Source: Bacteroidota bacterium (GTDB lineage Bacteria > Bacteroidota > Bacteroidia > M30B66). Taken from it: 64,000 nucleotides of DNA. Under the pieces are notes generated by a model, which was not told the origin of the DNA, ran no database searches, and saw only the letters and a list, made by a program, of their open reading frames with translations. Both the position numbers and the translations under genes were made by a program. Location: positions 1 through 64,000 of the forward strand of contig JAIXUS010000033.1 in NCBI GenBank assembly GCA_027483445.1, read 5' to 3'. Positions 1 through 7,601 of the stretch are shown one piece after another (position 1 is the stretch's first letter; each line of letters opens with the position of its first letter).

Positions 1-133
1 ACGCATTTCGTATTACTGAATCGGCAACCCCCGAAAAAGACAGAAGTCTTCGTCACGCTGCTCCTCCGCTCTCTCCACAGGCGAGAGACGATACTGTAGT
101 GGTTAAACGGGGTTTACAGGTGAAAGGGAAAAA

Positions 134-161
134 GTCTGAAGTCTTGAGTCTTTAGTCTTTA
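134..161. repeat. Heptad tandem array, unit GTCTTTA
   Basis: Four consecutive 7-mers read GTCTGAA, GTCTTGA, GTCTTTA, GTCTTTA. The unit is the reverse complement of the TAAAGAC unit at 354-380, so the two arrays could pair as arms of a long imperfect hairpin. Confidence 0.7.
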
Positions 162-287
162 GACTGGATTCAAGGTAACACTAGGGTATGGGGAATCACT
201 GATTAACCTAATGGCATATTAAAACTTATAGCTAAAGTCATTGATAAACCTGAGTTTTAGGGTTATGTGAGCACCCAAATGGTATCC

Positions 288-315
288 TACGAAATACGAA
301 ATACGTTATACGTTA
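288..315. repeat. Heptad tandem array, units TACGAAA and TACGTTA
   Basis: Two copies of TACGAAA are followed directly by two copies of TACGTTA. This is the same 7-bp period as the flanking arrays but a different unit. Confidence 0.75.
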
Positions 316-353
316 TACCTTCACGTAGCCCCCAATGGTATCCAAATGCCTAC

Positions 354-380
354 TTTAGACTAAGGACTAAAGACTAAAAA
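354..380. repeat. Heptad tandem array, unit TAAAGAC
   Basis: Consecutive 7-mers read TTTAGAC, TAAGGAC, TAAAGAC, then a partial TAAAAA. It is in inverted orientation relative to the array at 134-161 and ends about 13 bp from the stop codon of the response regulator gene. Confidence 0.7.
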
Positions 381-392
381 TCCCACATCACG

Positions 393-1076
393 TTACACCC
401 TCACCACGAGTTTAAAGCCTTTGCCGTGGACGTTGAGGATTTCGATGTTGGGGTCGCCGGCGAGGTATTTTCGAAGGCGGGCAATGTAAACGTCCATGCT
501 GCGGGCATTAAAGTAGTTGTCTTCGGCCCAAATGGCTTTCAGGGCGAAGTTCCGCTCTAAAACGTCGTTCATGTGCAGGCATAGAAGCCGCAGGAGCTCC
601 ACCTCTCGCGTGGTAAGCTTGTGGTGCTCCTTCTCACTCACCAGCGAGTTGAGCACTGTATTAAACTGGTAGGCCCCGATGCTAAACTCGTGTTGTTCTT
701 CTTGTTCCTCCGTTTTTTCAGTGCGTTTGAGGATGGCTTTAATGCGCAAAGTAAGCTCCTCCATCGAAAAGGGTTTGGTCATATAATCGTCGGCGCCCAC
801 CTTAAAACCCTCGATGGTGTCTTCCTTCATCGACTTGGCCGTGAGGAAAATAATGGGAACGTCTTTGTTGTGCTTACGGATTTCGCGGGTCAAACTGAAA
901 CCATCCATCAGAGGCATCATCACATCGAAGATGCACAAGTTCCACCGCTCGCGCATGAATACCTTGAACGCCTCTTCACCATTGGAGCATAAGGTAGATT
1001 GAAAGCCTTTCGCTTCCAAATATTCCTGGATAATCATGCCTAGGTTAGGGTCGTCTTCCGCGAGTAATATCTTCAT
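393..1076 (-). CDS. OmpR/PhoB-family response regulator
   Basis: This is a two-component response regulator of 227 aa that should bind DNA once phosphorylated by its partner kinase. The receiver domain spans residues 1-120, with the acidic pair Asp8/Asp9, phosphoacceptor Asp51, the conserved Thr79 and Lys101 (KPF motif). A winged-helix output domain spans about 130-227, ending in the usual GKGFKL hairpin. The length is normal for the family. It starts 14 bp after the stop of the histidine kinase gene on the same strand, so the two are almost certainly a cognate pair in one transcript. The upstream operon members are rsmA and a DUF4286 gene. The regulated genes cannot be read from the sequence. 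Confidence 0.95.
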   Translation of the reverse strand: MKILLAEDDPNLGMIIQEYLEAKGFQSTLCSNGEEAFKVFMRERWNLCIFDVMMPLMDGFSLTREIRKHNKDVPIIFLTAKSMKEDTIEGFKVGADDYMTKPFSMEELTLRIKAILKRTEKTEEQEEQHEFSIGAYQFNTVLNSLVSEKEHHKLTTREVELLRLLCLHMNDVLERNFALKAIWAEDNYFNARSMDVYIARLRKYLAGDPNIEILNVHGKGFKLVVRV

Positions 1077-1090
1077 GGTCAGGTTTTAGG

Positions 1091-2731
1091 TTACGACAGT
1101 CCTTGTGAGAGCGGTAAATTCACCGTAAAGGTAGAGCCAATTTCGAGTTCACTCTCCAGTTGAACACTTCCGTTGTGCTTTTCGACCACCGTTTTCACAT
1201 AGCTTAATCCAAGTCCAAAGCCCTTAACATTGTGCAGGTTACCGGTGGGCACCCTGTAGAGTTTCTCGAAAATTCGCTTTTGCTCATCGCGCGAAATCCC
1301 AAGTCCGTTGTCGGACACTGAAACGGAGAAACGGGTGGATGAATTGCGCGTTTCGATAACAATTTGTGGGGCTTCGGGGCTATACTTGATGGCATTGTCG
1401 AGCAGGTTGTAAATCACATTGGTGAGGTGCACCAGGTCGCCTTCCAGCTCGTACTCCGTGGCTTGCAGTTTCAGGTCGACCTTTACCTTTCGCTTATCGA
1501 TGTGGATACGCATGCTTTTGAGCACTTTGTGGATGACCGCATGCATGTCGACCTTACCAAGCTGCATCTGGAATTCCGACTTATCGAGCAGGGCGCTTTG
1601 CAGGACGTTTTCGACGAGCTGCGAAAGGCGTTTGTTTTCTTCCGAAATCATACGGGTATAGTTCTCCGTGATGCGCGGTGTTTTTGCCACATCGGGGTCG
1701 TTGAGGGCTTCGCAGGCCAAGGAGATGGTAGAGATGGGCGTGCGCAGCTCGTGGGTCATGTTGTTGATGAAGTCGTTTTTAATGTCGGAGATTTTCTTTT
1801 GACGAATAATGGTAGCAATGGTGTAGTAAAATGTGGCAATAATGATGAGTATGAAAAAGGCCGAAATGGCGAACATCAACCTGAGATTGCTAAAGATATA
1901 GGTGTTCTGCTCCGGGAAAAACAGCATCAGGTAATCGGGGTGATAGAATACATCGTGCGGGAAGAGCCTCAGTCTGAAGCGGGTTTTCATGAGTTGCTCG
2001 GTGAAGTCGGTCGGGTGGTCCACAAACAGCTTGTTGTTCATGAAATCGTAGAGACCGAACTCATACGGGGTGTTGATTCCAGCGGCGGCGAACTCCATGC
2101 GCAGCAACGAATCGATGAGTTGAGGATTCACCCGGTCGTCGATGCTTGTACGCATATTGAGGTTGAAGAGCTCCTTGAACACATCGGTAACCATGCCCGA
2201 TTTTTTCATGAGGCGCTCCAGCCTCGGGTCGGCGTTTTCGGGGCCATTGGCAATGGTAGCAATATCGCTGTAAAAGGGAGAGCCATTGGTTTGGCGGGCC
2301 TTGCGCACCCGTTTAATCTGGGTTTTTCCGCTCGAATCGCTGTAGTTTTCTTCGATAATCTCCACGGTGCCGTCTTGACTGAGCTGCCTGATTTCGGTTT
2401 GAATCTCACCCGGGCTTACCTCATTCCAAAAAACGAGTCCTGAGGTGGTGGTATCCTTTCGGTTGATGTTTTGCCGAATGAGCGAATCGATGCCCAGGAA
2501 GAAGGTTTTGCCCTGTCGCGACACATCGAAGCGCTTGCGTACATTCTGGGCTACTTCGTTTTTTTCTACCAGCTCTACCACATTGGCCATCACCGTGTTA
2601 ACGGTACTTTCAAAGCGCTGTTTTTCGAGGGTGATGGCATTGTCGATCCAAAAAATCTGAATGGTAATCAAGCCGGTAAGGGCGAGCACCATCAGCGCGA
2701 TGATCAGGCGTATGTTGGTGCGGTTAATCAT
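1091..2731 (-). CDS. Membrane sensor histidine kinase
   Basis: This 546-aa protein is a membrane-bound sensor kinase. It has an N-terminal membrane segment (about 8-28), a large periplasmic sensor region (about 30-283) with no domain I recognise, and a second membrane segment (about 284-307). The HisKA helix carries phosphoacceptor His327 in the context MTHELRTPIS. The ATPase domain has an N box around Asn442-Asn446, a G1 box DNGLGI at 474-479 and a G2 box GFGLGLS at 504-510, so the catalytic core looks intact. The start overlaps the end of rsmA by 8 bp, and the downstream response regulator is its likely partner. The input signal is unknown. Confidence 0.95.
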   Translation of the reverse strand: MINRTNIRLIIALMVLALTGLITIQIFWIDNAITLEKQRFESTVNTVMANVVELVEKNEVAQNVRKRFDVSRQGKTFFLGIDSLIRQNINRKDTTTSGLVFWNEVSPGEIQTEIRQLSQDGTVEIIEENYSDSSGKTQIKRVRKARQTNGSPFYSDIATIANGPENADPRLERLMKKSGMVTDVFKELFNLNMRTSIDDRVNPQLIDSLLRMEFAAAGINTPYEFGLYDFMNNKLFVDHPTDFTEQLMKTRFRLRLFPHDVFYHPDYLMLFFPEQNTYIFSNLRLMFAISAFFILIIIATFYYTIATIIRQKKISDIKNDFINNMTHELRTPISTISLACEALNDPDVAKTPRITENYTRMISEENKRLSQLVENVLQSALLDKSEFQMQLGKVDMHAVIHKVLKSMRIHIDKRKVKVDLKLQATEYELEGDLVHLTNVIYNLLDNAIKYSPEAPQIVIETRNSSTRFSVSVSDNGLGISRDEQKRIFEKLYRVPTGNLHNVKGFGLGLSYVKTVVEKHNGSVQLESELEIGSTFTVNLPLSQGLS

Positions 2732-3536
2732 GTGGGTAGAGGGCTTCGGCGAGTTGGTGGAATTCGGAGATGCTCAGCTGTTCGGCCCGCAGATGCAGCC
2801 ATTGCTCGGCGCGGTGCTCAGGGTGAAGCATGGGCCTAAGGGCATTGCGTAAGGTCTTCCGGCGTTGGTTAAACGCCATCTTAACCACCTGCATAAAAAA
2901 GGATTTGGGTACCTTCAGATGGGTTTCGGTTTTTCGGCGAAGCCTGATGACCGCCGACTTTACCTTTGGTGGCGGTTGAAACACATGTTCATGCACGGTA
3001 AAAAGGTATTCGCAATCGTACCAGGTTTGCATTACAACGCTTAAAATACCATAGGTTTTGTTGCCATGAATTGAGGCAATGCGTTCGGCCACTTCTTTTT
3101 GGAACATACCGCAAATTTCATCGACCACCTCCAAATGGTCTAAGCAATGAAACAGGATTTGTGAGGAGATGTTGTAGGGGAAATTTCCAATAACAGCGCC
3201 TTGTCGACTGAGATATCGATCGAGGGGAAGGCGAAGAAAATCGGCCTCAATAATGCGCCCTTGTAAAGCCGGGAAATGCGTATTGAGGTAAGCCACCGAC
3301 TCGCGGTCGATTTCGACTACCTGCAAATCGATGGGGTGTTCGAGCAGAAAACGGGTAAGCACACCCATTCCCGGCCCTACTTCGATTACGGTTCGGCCGG
3401 CCTCCAGCCGGATGGCTTCAGCGGTATTTCGGGCAATATTGAGGTCGAAAAGAAAGTGTTGACCTAAGGCCTTTTTGGCTCTAACCGCTCCATCGGGTTT
3501 GCGGTTTGGTAGTTGCTGACGACGTTTTACACCCAT
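2724..3536 (-). CDS. rsmA: 16S rRNA dimethyladenosine transferase
   Basis: RsmA (KsgA) uses S-adenosylmethionine to dimethylate two adjacent adenines near the 3' end of 16S rRNA (A1518/A1519 in E. coli) during small-subunit assembly. The 270-aa protein shows the family start KKALGQHFL (21-29), the SAM loop EVGPGMG (52-58), the acidic ribose-binding EID (75-77) and catalytic motif NFPY (118-121, usually NLPY). A basic C-terminal segment with NQRRKTLRN follows. The length is typical. The gene overlaps the DUF4286 gene upstream by 10 bp and the histidine kinase downstream by 8 bp, indicating translational coupling in one operon. Confidence 0.97.
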   Translation of the reverse strand: MGVKRRQQLPNRKPDGAVRAKKALGQHFLFDLNIARNTAEAIRLEAGRTVIEVGPGMGVLTRFLLEHPIDLQVVEIDRESVAYLNTHFPALQGRIIEADFLRLPLDRYLSRQGAVIGNFPYNISSQILFHCLDHLEVVDEICGMFQKEVAERIASIHGNKTYGILSVVMQTWYDCEYLFTVHEHVFQPPPKVKSAVIRLRRKTETHLKVPKSFFMQVVKMAFNQRRKTLRNALRPMLHPEHRAEQWLHLRAEQLSISEFHQLAEALYPHD

Positions 3537-3829
3537 TCGAGAAGTGTTCTGAAAGCGACGAAACGGTCGCGGTATCGGGCAGTATGTTCGGCCTGCAAAG
3601 CGGGCGCAAATTGCTCACGGTAGCGTTCATAGTCTTCCATGTTCCGTGCAACGTATTGAATCGAATAGGTGTGCGCCTCGCCTTCTTCGGTGCTCAGAAT
3701 GCGCAAAAAGCGGTTCTCAATGAACATTCCGGTAGACAGCACATCGGGAATATGCTTGGTTTTCATCCAGTGCAGCCAGTCTTCATGCACTTCAGGATCA
3801 ACACTAACAGTTACGTTGTATAAAATCAT
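3527..3829 (-). CDS. DUF4286 family protein
   Basis: This small protein of 100 aa begins MILYNVTVSVD and contains HEDWLHWMKTKHIPDVL and YSIQYVA. These match the DUF4286 family of Bacteroidota, which has a ferredoxin-like or dimeric alpha-beta barrel appearance and no assigned function. There is no signal peptide, so it is probably cytosolic. It is the first gene of the operon DUF4286-rsmA-kinase-regulator. Its start is supported by a -7 element ending 4 bp before the ATG. The link to rRNA methylation is positional only. Confidence 0.85.
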   Translation of the reverse strand: MILYNVTVSVDPEVHEDWLHWMKTKHIPDVLSTGMFIENRFLRILSTEEGEAHTYSIQYVARNMEDYERYREQFAPALQAEHTARYRDRFVAFRTLLEWV

Positions 3830-3833
3830 CGCT

Positions 3834-3862
3834 CAAAGATACGGCTTTCCAATGGCCCCAAA
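3834..3862 (-). promoter_or_regulatory. Bacteroidota-type promoter of the DUF4286-rsmA operon
   Basis: Read on the minus strand, TTTG (3859-3862) is followed after 17 bp by TATCTTTG (3834-3841), fitting the TTTG / TAnnTTTG pattern. Only 4 bp separate the -7 element from the ATG at 3829, so the mRNA would be leaderless or nearly so. Confidence 0.65.
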
Positions 3863-3914
3863 TTCTTCTTATTTTATGGAGTGTACCGGAGATTTTTTCC
3901 TTCGCCGGGCTTCC

Positions 3915-3922
3915 TACATTTG
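3915..3922 (+). promoter_or_regulatory. -7 element TACATTTG of a T9SS cargo gene
   Basis: TACATTTG matches TAnnTTTG exactly and ends 7 bp before the ATG at 3930. No clear TTTG lies at the expected distance upstream, only a T-rich run at about 3893-3898. Confidence 0.5.
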
Positions 3923-3929
3923 ATGCGCT

Positions 3930-4922
3930 ATGAAAATCCTGAATACCCTTCTTTTCTTCACCCTTAGTTTACCGACTTTTGCACAGGTTGGCGACACACT
4001 GGGAATCACCGTGGGTACCTCGCCCGCCTTTGCCCCATCGAACGATGTGGTTATTTATCAGGACATCAACGGGGGTTACCTTTTTGGCACCAATGCCCAG
4101 GCGCAGAACACCCTTACGGCTATTGCGCAAGGATACATCAACCTCGATCCGGTGAAGGTTACCGGGGCGCTTGCCCTCATCAGCCGAAAGGCGAAAGGGC
4201 CATCGGCCACCGAATCGAAGCTCACCTTTTCGGTACACAACATGAGCCCCACGGGAGCCATCACTTATACCGGTCCGCCCGACAACCCAACTTTTCAAAA
4301 TGTTCCCGGTCCGGCTTCAACAGCGCTGGCAGTAGCTGAAATTTTCTTTTCTGAAATCGATACGTCGGCATCAACGTTTACAGTGGTGAATTTTGACAAT
4401 CCGCCATTGTGCACAGGCGATTTAGCCATTGCCTGCAACCTGGCCAATGTGAAGCAGCTTGGCGACACGGTTGGATTTCTCGGCGATGCTTCGGGCAACG
4501 GTCTTAATCTTCGCTACACCTTCCATAGGGTAACGCAGCCGCCATCCACATTTTGGTTTCCAACCGACTTCCTTTTTCCGGGCACCAACTGCAATGTGGC
4601 CATTTTTGCCATTACCGAAGATGCTACTTCGATTCGCGATTTAAAGGAGTCGACCTTTGTACAAGGCATCAGGGCCTTGGCTTACCCGAACCCGGCGGCA
4701 AGCGAGTGCCAGATAGAATTTGAGTTGAACGATCTGGGCGACATTTACTTCGAGCTGCTTTCGTCTGATGGACGGGTAGTTCAGCAGCAGTTCTGGGGTA
4801 AACGGGTACCGGGCACTTACACGGAGCGCATTTCGACCGATCAATTGGCGTCGGGAGCTTATTACTACTCGATCAGTAGCAGCCATGGCGGGCGTATAAC
4901 CCGCAGCCTTATTGTGAAATGA
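3930..4922 (+). CDS. T9SS type A sorting-domain protein, secreted
   Basis: This is a 330-aa exported protein. A signal peptide covers residues 1-19, ending in TFAQ. The middle region (20-245) is rich in Ser/Thr/Asn and beta-prone; I do not recognise its domain. From about residue 249 there is a T9SS C-terminal sorting domain, with the PNPA motif, an SSDGRVV-like strand and GAYYYSI near the end. The protein should cross the outer membrane by the type IX system and be attached to or released from the surface. It stands alone: the neighbour upstream is divergent and a long spacer follows. The function is unknown. Confidence 0.85.
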   Translation: MKILNTLLFFTLSLPTFAQVGDTLGITVGTSPAFAPSNDVVIYQDINGGYLFGTNAQAQNTLTAIAQGYINLDPVKVTGALALISRKAKGPSATESKLTFSVHNMSPTGAITYTGPPDNPTFQNVPGPASTALAVAEIFFSEIDTSASTFTVVNFDNPPLCTGDLAIACNLANVKQLGDTVGFLGDASGNGLNLRYTFHRVTQPPSTFWFPTDFLFPGTNCNVAIFAITEDATSIRDLKESTFVQGIRALAYPNPAASECQIEFELNDLGDIYFELLSSDGRVVQQQFWGKRVPGTYTERISTDQLASGAYYYSISSSHGGRITRSLIVK

Positions 4923-4965
4923 GTGCTTAGTGTTGGGGGAACAGAGCTAGCTTGGTGGACGTTAG

Positions 4966-5085
4966 TGCTATGAATATGTCGGGGCGCTGCCCCTTAATTC
5001 GGCAGCTTGAGAATGAAAGCGAAAAAAAATGTAGGAGCGAATTACAAATTCGCTGATGTTCAGAGCGGAATTGCAAATTCCGCTC
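4966..5085. repeat. Palindromic repeat unit, copy 1
   Basis: The unit begins TGCTATGAATATGTCGG (4966-4982) followed by GGCGCTGCCCC. It carries two perfect-arm palindromes: GCGAATT-ACA-AATTCGC (5037-5053) and GAGCGGAATT-GCA-AATTCCGCTC (5063-5085), joined by TGATGTTCA. A second copy begins at 5104. Confidence 0.75.
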
Positions 5086-5103
5086 AACTGAGGGGAACAT
5101 GAC

Positions 5104-5277
5104 TGCTATTAATATGTCGGAGCGCTGCCCCTTATTTCGGTAAAGTTGAATGCGTTAATCAGAATGGATGCGTTAAAAGCGAGCGAATTATAAATTCGCT
5201 GATGTTCCAAGCGGAATTACACCTGCGTAGCAAGCATGAATACATATAAAATAAACACGCATTCATAATTTCCGCTT
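5104..5277. repeat. Palindromic repeat unit, copy 2, second palindrome split
   Basis: This copy begins TGCTATTAATATGTCGG (5104-5120) and keeps the first palindrome as GCGAATT-ATA-AATTCGC (5183-5199) followed by TGATGTTCC. Its second palindrome is split. The left arm AGCGGAATTA (5210-5219) and the right arm TAATTTCCGCT (5266-5276) are separated by 46 bp instead of a few bases. Confidence 0.7.
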
Positions 5278-5454
5278 AACCAGGTTCTGCGACAAAATGC
5301 ACGCTTTCGCGACTCAAAATTTTCCACCCTGCACATTTTATCGTGTTTAATTTATTTTATTTCTGCTTTGTTCTTTTTATCAGAAATATTATTTTTTGTT
5401 CTACATTTTTTAATCATTCGTTAGTCCCATGGCTGCCTTACTTGTTAATCCTAA

Positions 5455-5467
5455 ACCCCGGAGGGGT
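5455..5467. repeat. Small hairpin ACCCC-GGA-GGGGT
   Basis: A perfect 5-bp stem with a 3-nt loop is followed by GACATAATCATAAC. From memory, closely similar CCCCGGAGGGGTGACAT strings are scattered between genes in many Bacteroidota. This is recollection, not a search result. Confidence 0.45.
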
Positions 5468-5716
5468 GACATAATCATAACACTAAGTCTGCGGTGAAAC
5501 ACCCAGCAAAACCCCCAAACCCTCAGCCTACCGAAATGCGCCCGCGATTGGAGCAAGCTACCGTGTAGCGCGGAAAGCGCGAATTTGGCGCCCAAAAAAA
5601 ATGACAGATTGCTGCGATATACTTTGCTTTAGCTTGAGATTACGACCGGGCGATGATGCCGCGCAATTGGGCCTGCCGGGAAGCCGAATAACAGTCCTTA
5701 CTTTCTCCATTCTTGC

Positions 5717-5724
5717 TACCTTTG
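5717..5724 (+). promoter_or_regulatory. -7 element TACCTTTG of trhO
   Basis: TACCTTTG matches TAnnTTTG exactly, 19 bp before the ATG at 5744. It leaves a very short leader. No upstream TTTG is seen at the expected spacing. Confidence 0.5.
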
Positions 5725-5743
5725 CCGCACCTTTATCTTGCCT

Positions 5744-6805
5744 ATGTTTTTGTATAACCGGGTGAATGCCGATGAGTTGCGCGAGCGCATCAAGAACGAT
5801 CCTACGCCCCGCACTACGCTTTCGTTTTACCGATATGTGATTTTGGAAAACGCCGCCGAAATGCGCGATCTGCTCTACAAGGAGTGGTTTCCTCTCGGCG
5901 TGCTCGGCCGCATTTACGTGGCCCGCGAAGGAATTAATGCTCAACTGAGCCTACCCACGGCCAATCTGGAAGCCTTCAGAAATCAGCTCGATACTCACCC
6001 GGAATTTAAGGATGTGCCTTTTAAAATTGCGGTCGACGACGATGGGAAGTCCTTCTTTAAATTGGCCATTAAGGTGCGCAAGAAAATTGTAGCCGACGGC
6101 CTCGACGACAACGCCTTCGACGTGACCAATGTGGGCAATCACCTGAGCGCTGAGGAGTTTAACGCCGCAATGGACAGCCCCGACACGATTGTGGTTGACA
6201 TGCGCAACCATTACGAAGCTGAGGTTGGCCGTTTCGAAGGCGCCATTACGCCTGATGTTGACACGTTTCGCGAGGAGCTGCCCTGGGTGGTTGAGCACTT
6301 GCAAGACAAGAAAGACAAGAAGATTCTGATGTACTGCACCGGCGGCATCCGTTGCGAGAAGGCATCGGCCTATTTGCGCCACCACGGTTTTGAAGATGTA
6401 AACCAGCTGCACGGCGGCATTATTGCCTATGCGCAGGAAATTAAATCGAAGGGCATTCCCAGCAAATTCAAGGGAAAAAACTTTGTGTTCGATGAGCGGC
6501 TGGGCGAGCGCATTACCGACGACATTATTTCGAACTGCCACCAATGCGGCGCGCCTTGCGACCACCATACGAATTGTGCTAACGAAGACTGCAACCTGCT
6601 GTTTATTCAATGTGCAGCCTGCGCCACACAATTTGCACACTGCTGCAGCGACGAATGCCACGAAATAGTAAGTTTGCCCGAAGCCGAGCAGAAGCAACTG
6701 CGCAAAGGCAAAACAAACCCTTACCAAAACATGATTTACCGCAAAGGCCGACTGCGCCCGAGCGGAAGAGATCTTCAAAAAGTGACCTACGCCAATAAAG
6801 CATGA
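5744..6805 (+). CDS. trhO: tRNA uridine(34) hydroxylase, rhodanese type
   Basis: TrhO (YceA family) makes 5-hydroxyuridine at the wobble position of certain tRNAs using O2, without prephenate. The protein is 353 aa from ATG 5744; a TTG two codons earlier is possible but less likely. An N-terminal alpha-beta domain (1-110) contains [10 protein letters not shown] rhodanese domain (about 130-235) has the active-site loop CTGGIRC with Cys198. A Cys-rich C-terminal segment (about 264-306) has several CxxC-like pairs and probably binds metal. The enoyl-CoA hydratase gene overlaps its stop by 4 bp (ATGA), so it is cotranscribed. Confidence 0.92.
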   Translation: MFLYNRVNADELRERIKNDPTPRTTLSFYRYVILENAAEMRDLLYKEWFPLGVLGRIYVAREGINAQLSLPTANLEAFRNQLDTHPEFKDVPFKIAVDDDGKSFFKLAIKVRKKIVADGLDDNAFDVTNVGNHLSAEEFNAAMDSPDTIVVDMRNHYEAEVGRFEGAITPDVDTFREELPWVVEHLQDKKDKKILMYCTGGIRCEKASAYLRHHGFEDVNQLHGGIIAYAQEIKSKGIPSKFKGKNFVFDERLGERITDDIISNCHQCGAPCDHHTNCANEDCNLLFIQCAACATQFAHCCSDECHEIVSLPEAEQKQLRKGKTNPYQNMIYRKGRLRPSGRDLQKVTYANKA

Positions 6806-7581
6806 GCTATCAAAACATCCTCACCGCACAGGAAGACGGGATTTTCCAGATTACGCTGAACCGTCCCGACAAACTGAACGCCCTGAATTACCAAACCATT
6901 CAGGAAGTAGGTATGGCCCTTCGGGAGGCCAACAACGACCCTGAAATAAAAGCCGTGCTGATTACCGGCAGCGGCGAAAAGGCCTTTGCAGCGGGTGCCG
7001 ACATTAGCGAGTTTGCCGCTTACAGCCATGAGGAAGCCGAAAAACTGAGCCGCGACGGCAACCATGTGTTCACTTCCATTGAGCGCTCGCCCAAGCCGGT
7101 GCTGGCCGCGGTAAATGGCTTTGCCCTTGGCGGAGGCTGCGAGCTGGCCATGGCTTGTCACCTGCGTGTGGCTTCTGAAAACGCCCGGTTTGGTCAGCCC
7201 GAAGTAAACCTGGGCCTCACGCCCGGTTATGCCGGAACACAGCGCCTTGTGCAGTTGATTGGCAAAGGCAAGGCCTTGGAATACCTGATGACGGCCGACA
7301 TGATTCCGGCCGCAGAAGCACATCGCCTCGGTTTGGTGAATTACGTGGTTCCGCAGGCTGAGCTGATTGGTAAGTCGAAAGAGATTTTGCAAAAGATTGC
7401 CACCAAGGCACCATTGGCCATTGCGGCGGTGATTCGCTGTGTGAATTCGCATTTTGCCTACGATGAAGACGGCTTTGAAACGGAGGTGGAAGAGTTTTCG
7501 GAATGCTTCGACAGCGAAGACTTTAAAGAGGGCACGGCGGCCTTTTTGGAGAAGCGTAAAGCGGAATTCCGGGGACGCTGA
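6802..7581 (+). CDS. Enoyl-CoA hydratase/isomerase (crotonase family)
   Basis: This 259-aa cytosolic crotonase-fold enzyme most resembles short-chain enoyl-CoA hydratases, which add water across 2-enoyl-CoA in fatty-acid or butanoate metabolism. The oxyanion-hole segments AFAAGADI (61-68) and ALGGGCELA (108-116) are present. Both hydratase glutamates are kept: Glu114 in GGCELAMAC and Glu134 in QPEVNLG. That favours real hydratase activity rather than an isomerase variant. Translation is coupled to trhO by ATGA overlap. No other beta-oxidation gene is nearby, so the physiological substrate is unclear. Confidence 0.93.
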   Translation: MSYQNILTAQEDGIFQITLNRPDKLNALNYQTIQEVGMALREANNDPEIKAVLITGSGEKAFAAGADISEFAAYSHEEAEKLSRDGNHVFTSIERSPKPVLAAVNGFALGGGCELAMACHLRVASENARFGQPEVNLGLTPGYAGTQRLVQLIGKGKALEYLMTADMIPAAEAHRLGLVNYVVPQAELIGKSKEILQKIATKAPLAIAAVIRCVNSHFAYDEDGFETEVEEFSECFDSEDFKEGTAAFLEKRKAEFRGR

Positions 7582-7601
7582 TTCGATAGCTCTTCACGCG
7601 C

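Larger units (their letters stand above)
1..392. other. Repeat-rich intergenic spacer at the left edge
   Basis: No convincing gene lies between the window edge and the stop codon of the response regulator. The stretch holds three short arrays with a 7-bp period, listed separately. It also has two near-identical segments containing AATGGTATCC (about 275-287 and 334-344). The composition and stop density look non-coding. It may continue to the left of the window. Confidence 0.7.
4923..5743. other. Long intergenic spacer with duplicated palindromic units
   Basis: About 820 bp separate the T9SS gene from trhO. The left part (4966-5277) holds two copies of a palindrome-bearing unit. The middle (about 5335-5415) is strikingly AT-rich. 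A small GC hairpin lies at 5455-5467. The right end carries the trhO -7 element. Short ORFs inside lack any family signal, so I see no gene here. Confidence 0.6.

Noticed and set aside
134-380. CRISPR array
   Set aside because: The repeats are only 7 bp, in direct tandem with no spacers, and no cas gene is present.
1364-2443. Plus-strand 359-aa open frame opposite the histidine kinase gene
   Set aside because: It mirrors the kinase codons on the other strand, has no family signal, and the kinase frame has all its catalytic motifs.
5738-5743. TTG start for trhO two codons upstream of the ATG
   Set aside because: An ATG follows directly and matches the family N-terminus. TTG is a rare start and adds only two residues.
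5951-6778. Minus-strand 275-aa frame opposite trhO
   Set aside because: It is an antisense shadow. The plus strand encodes a full TrhO with intact rhodanese loop.
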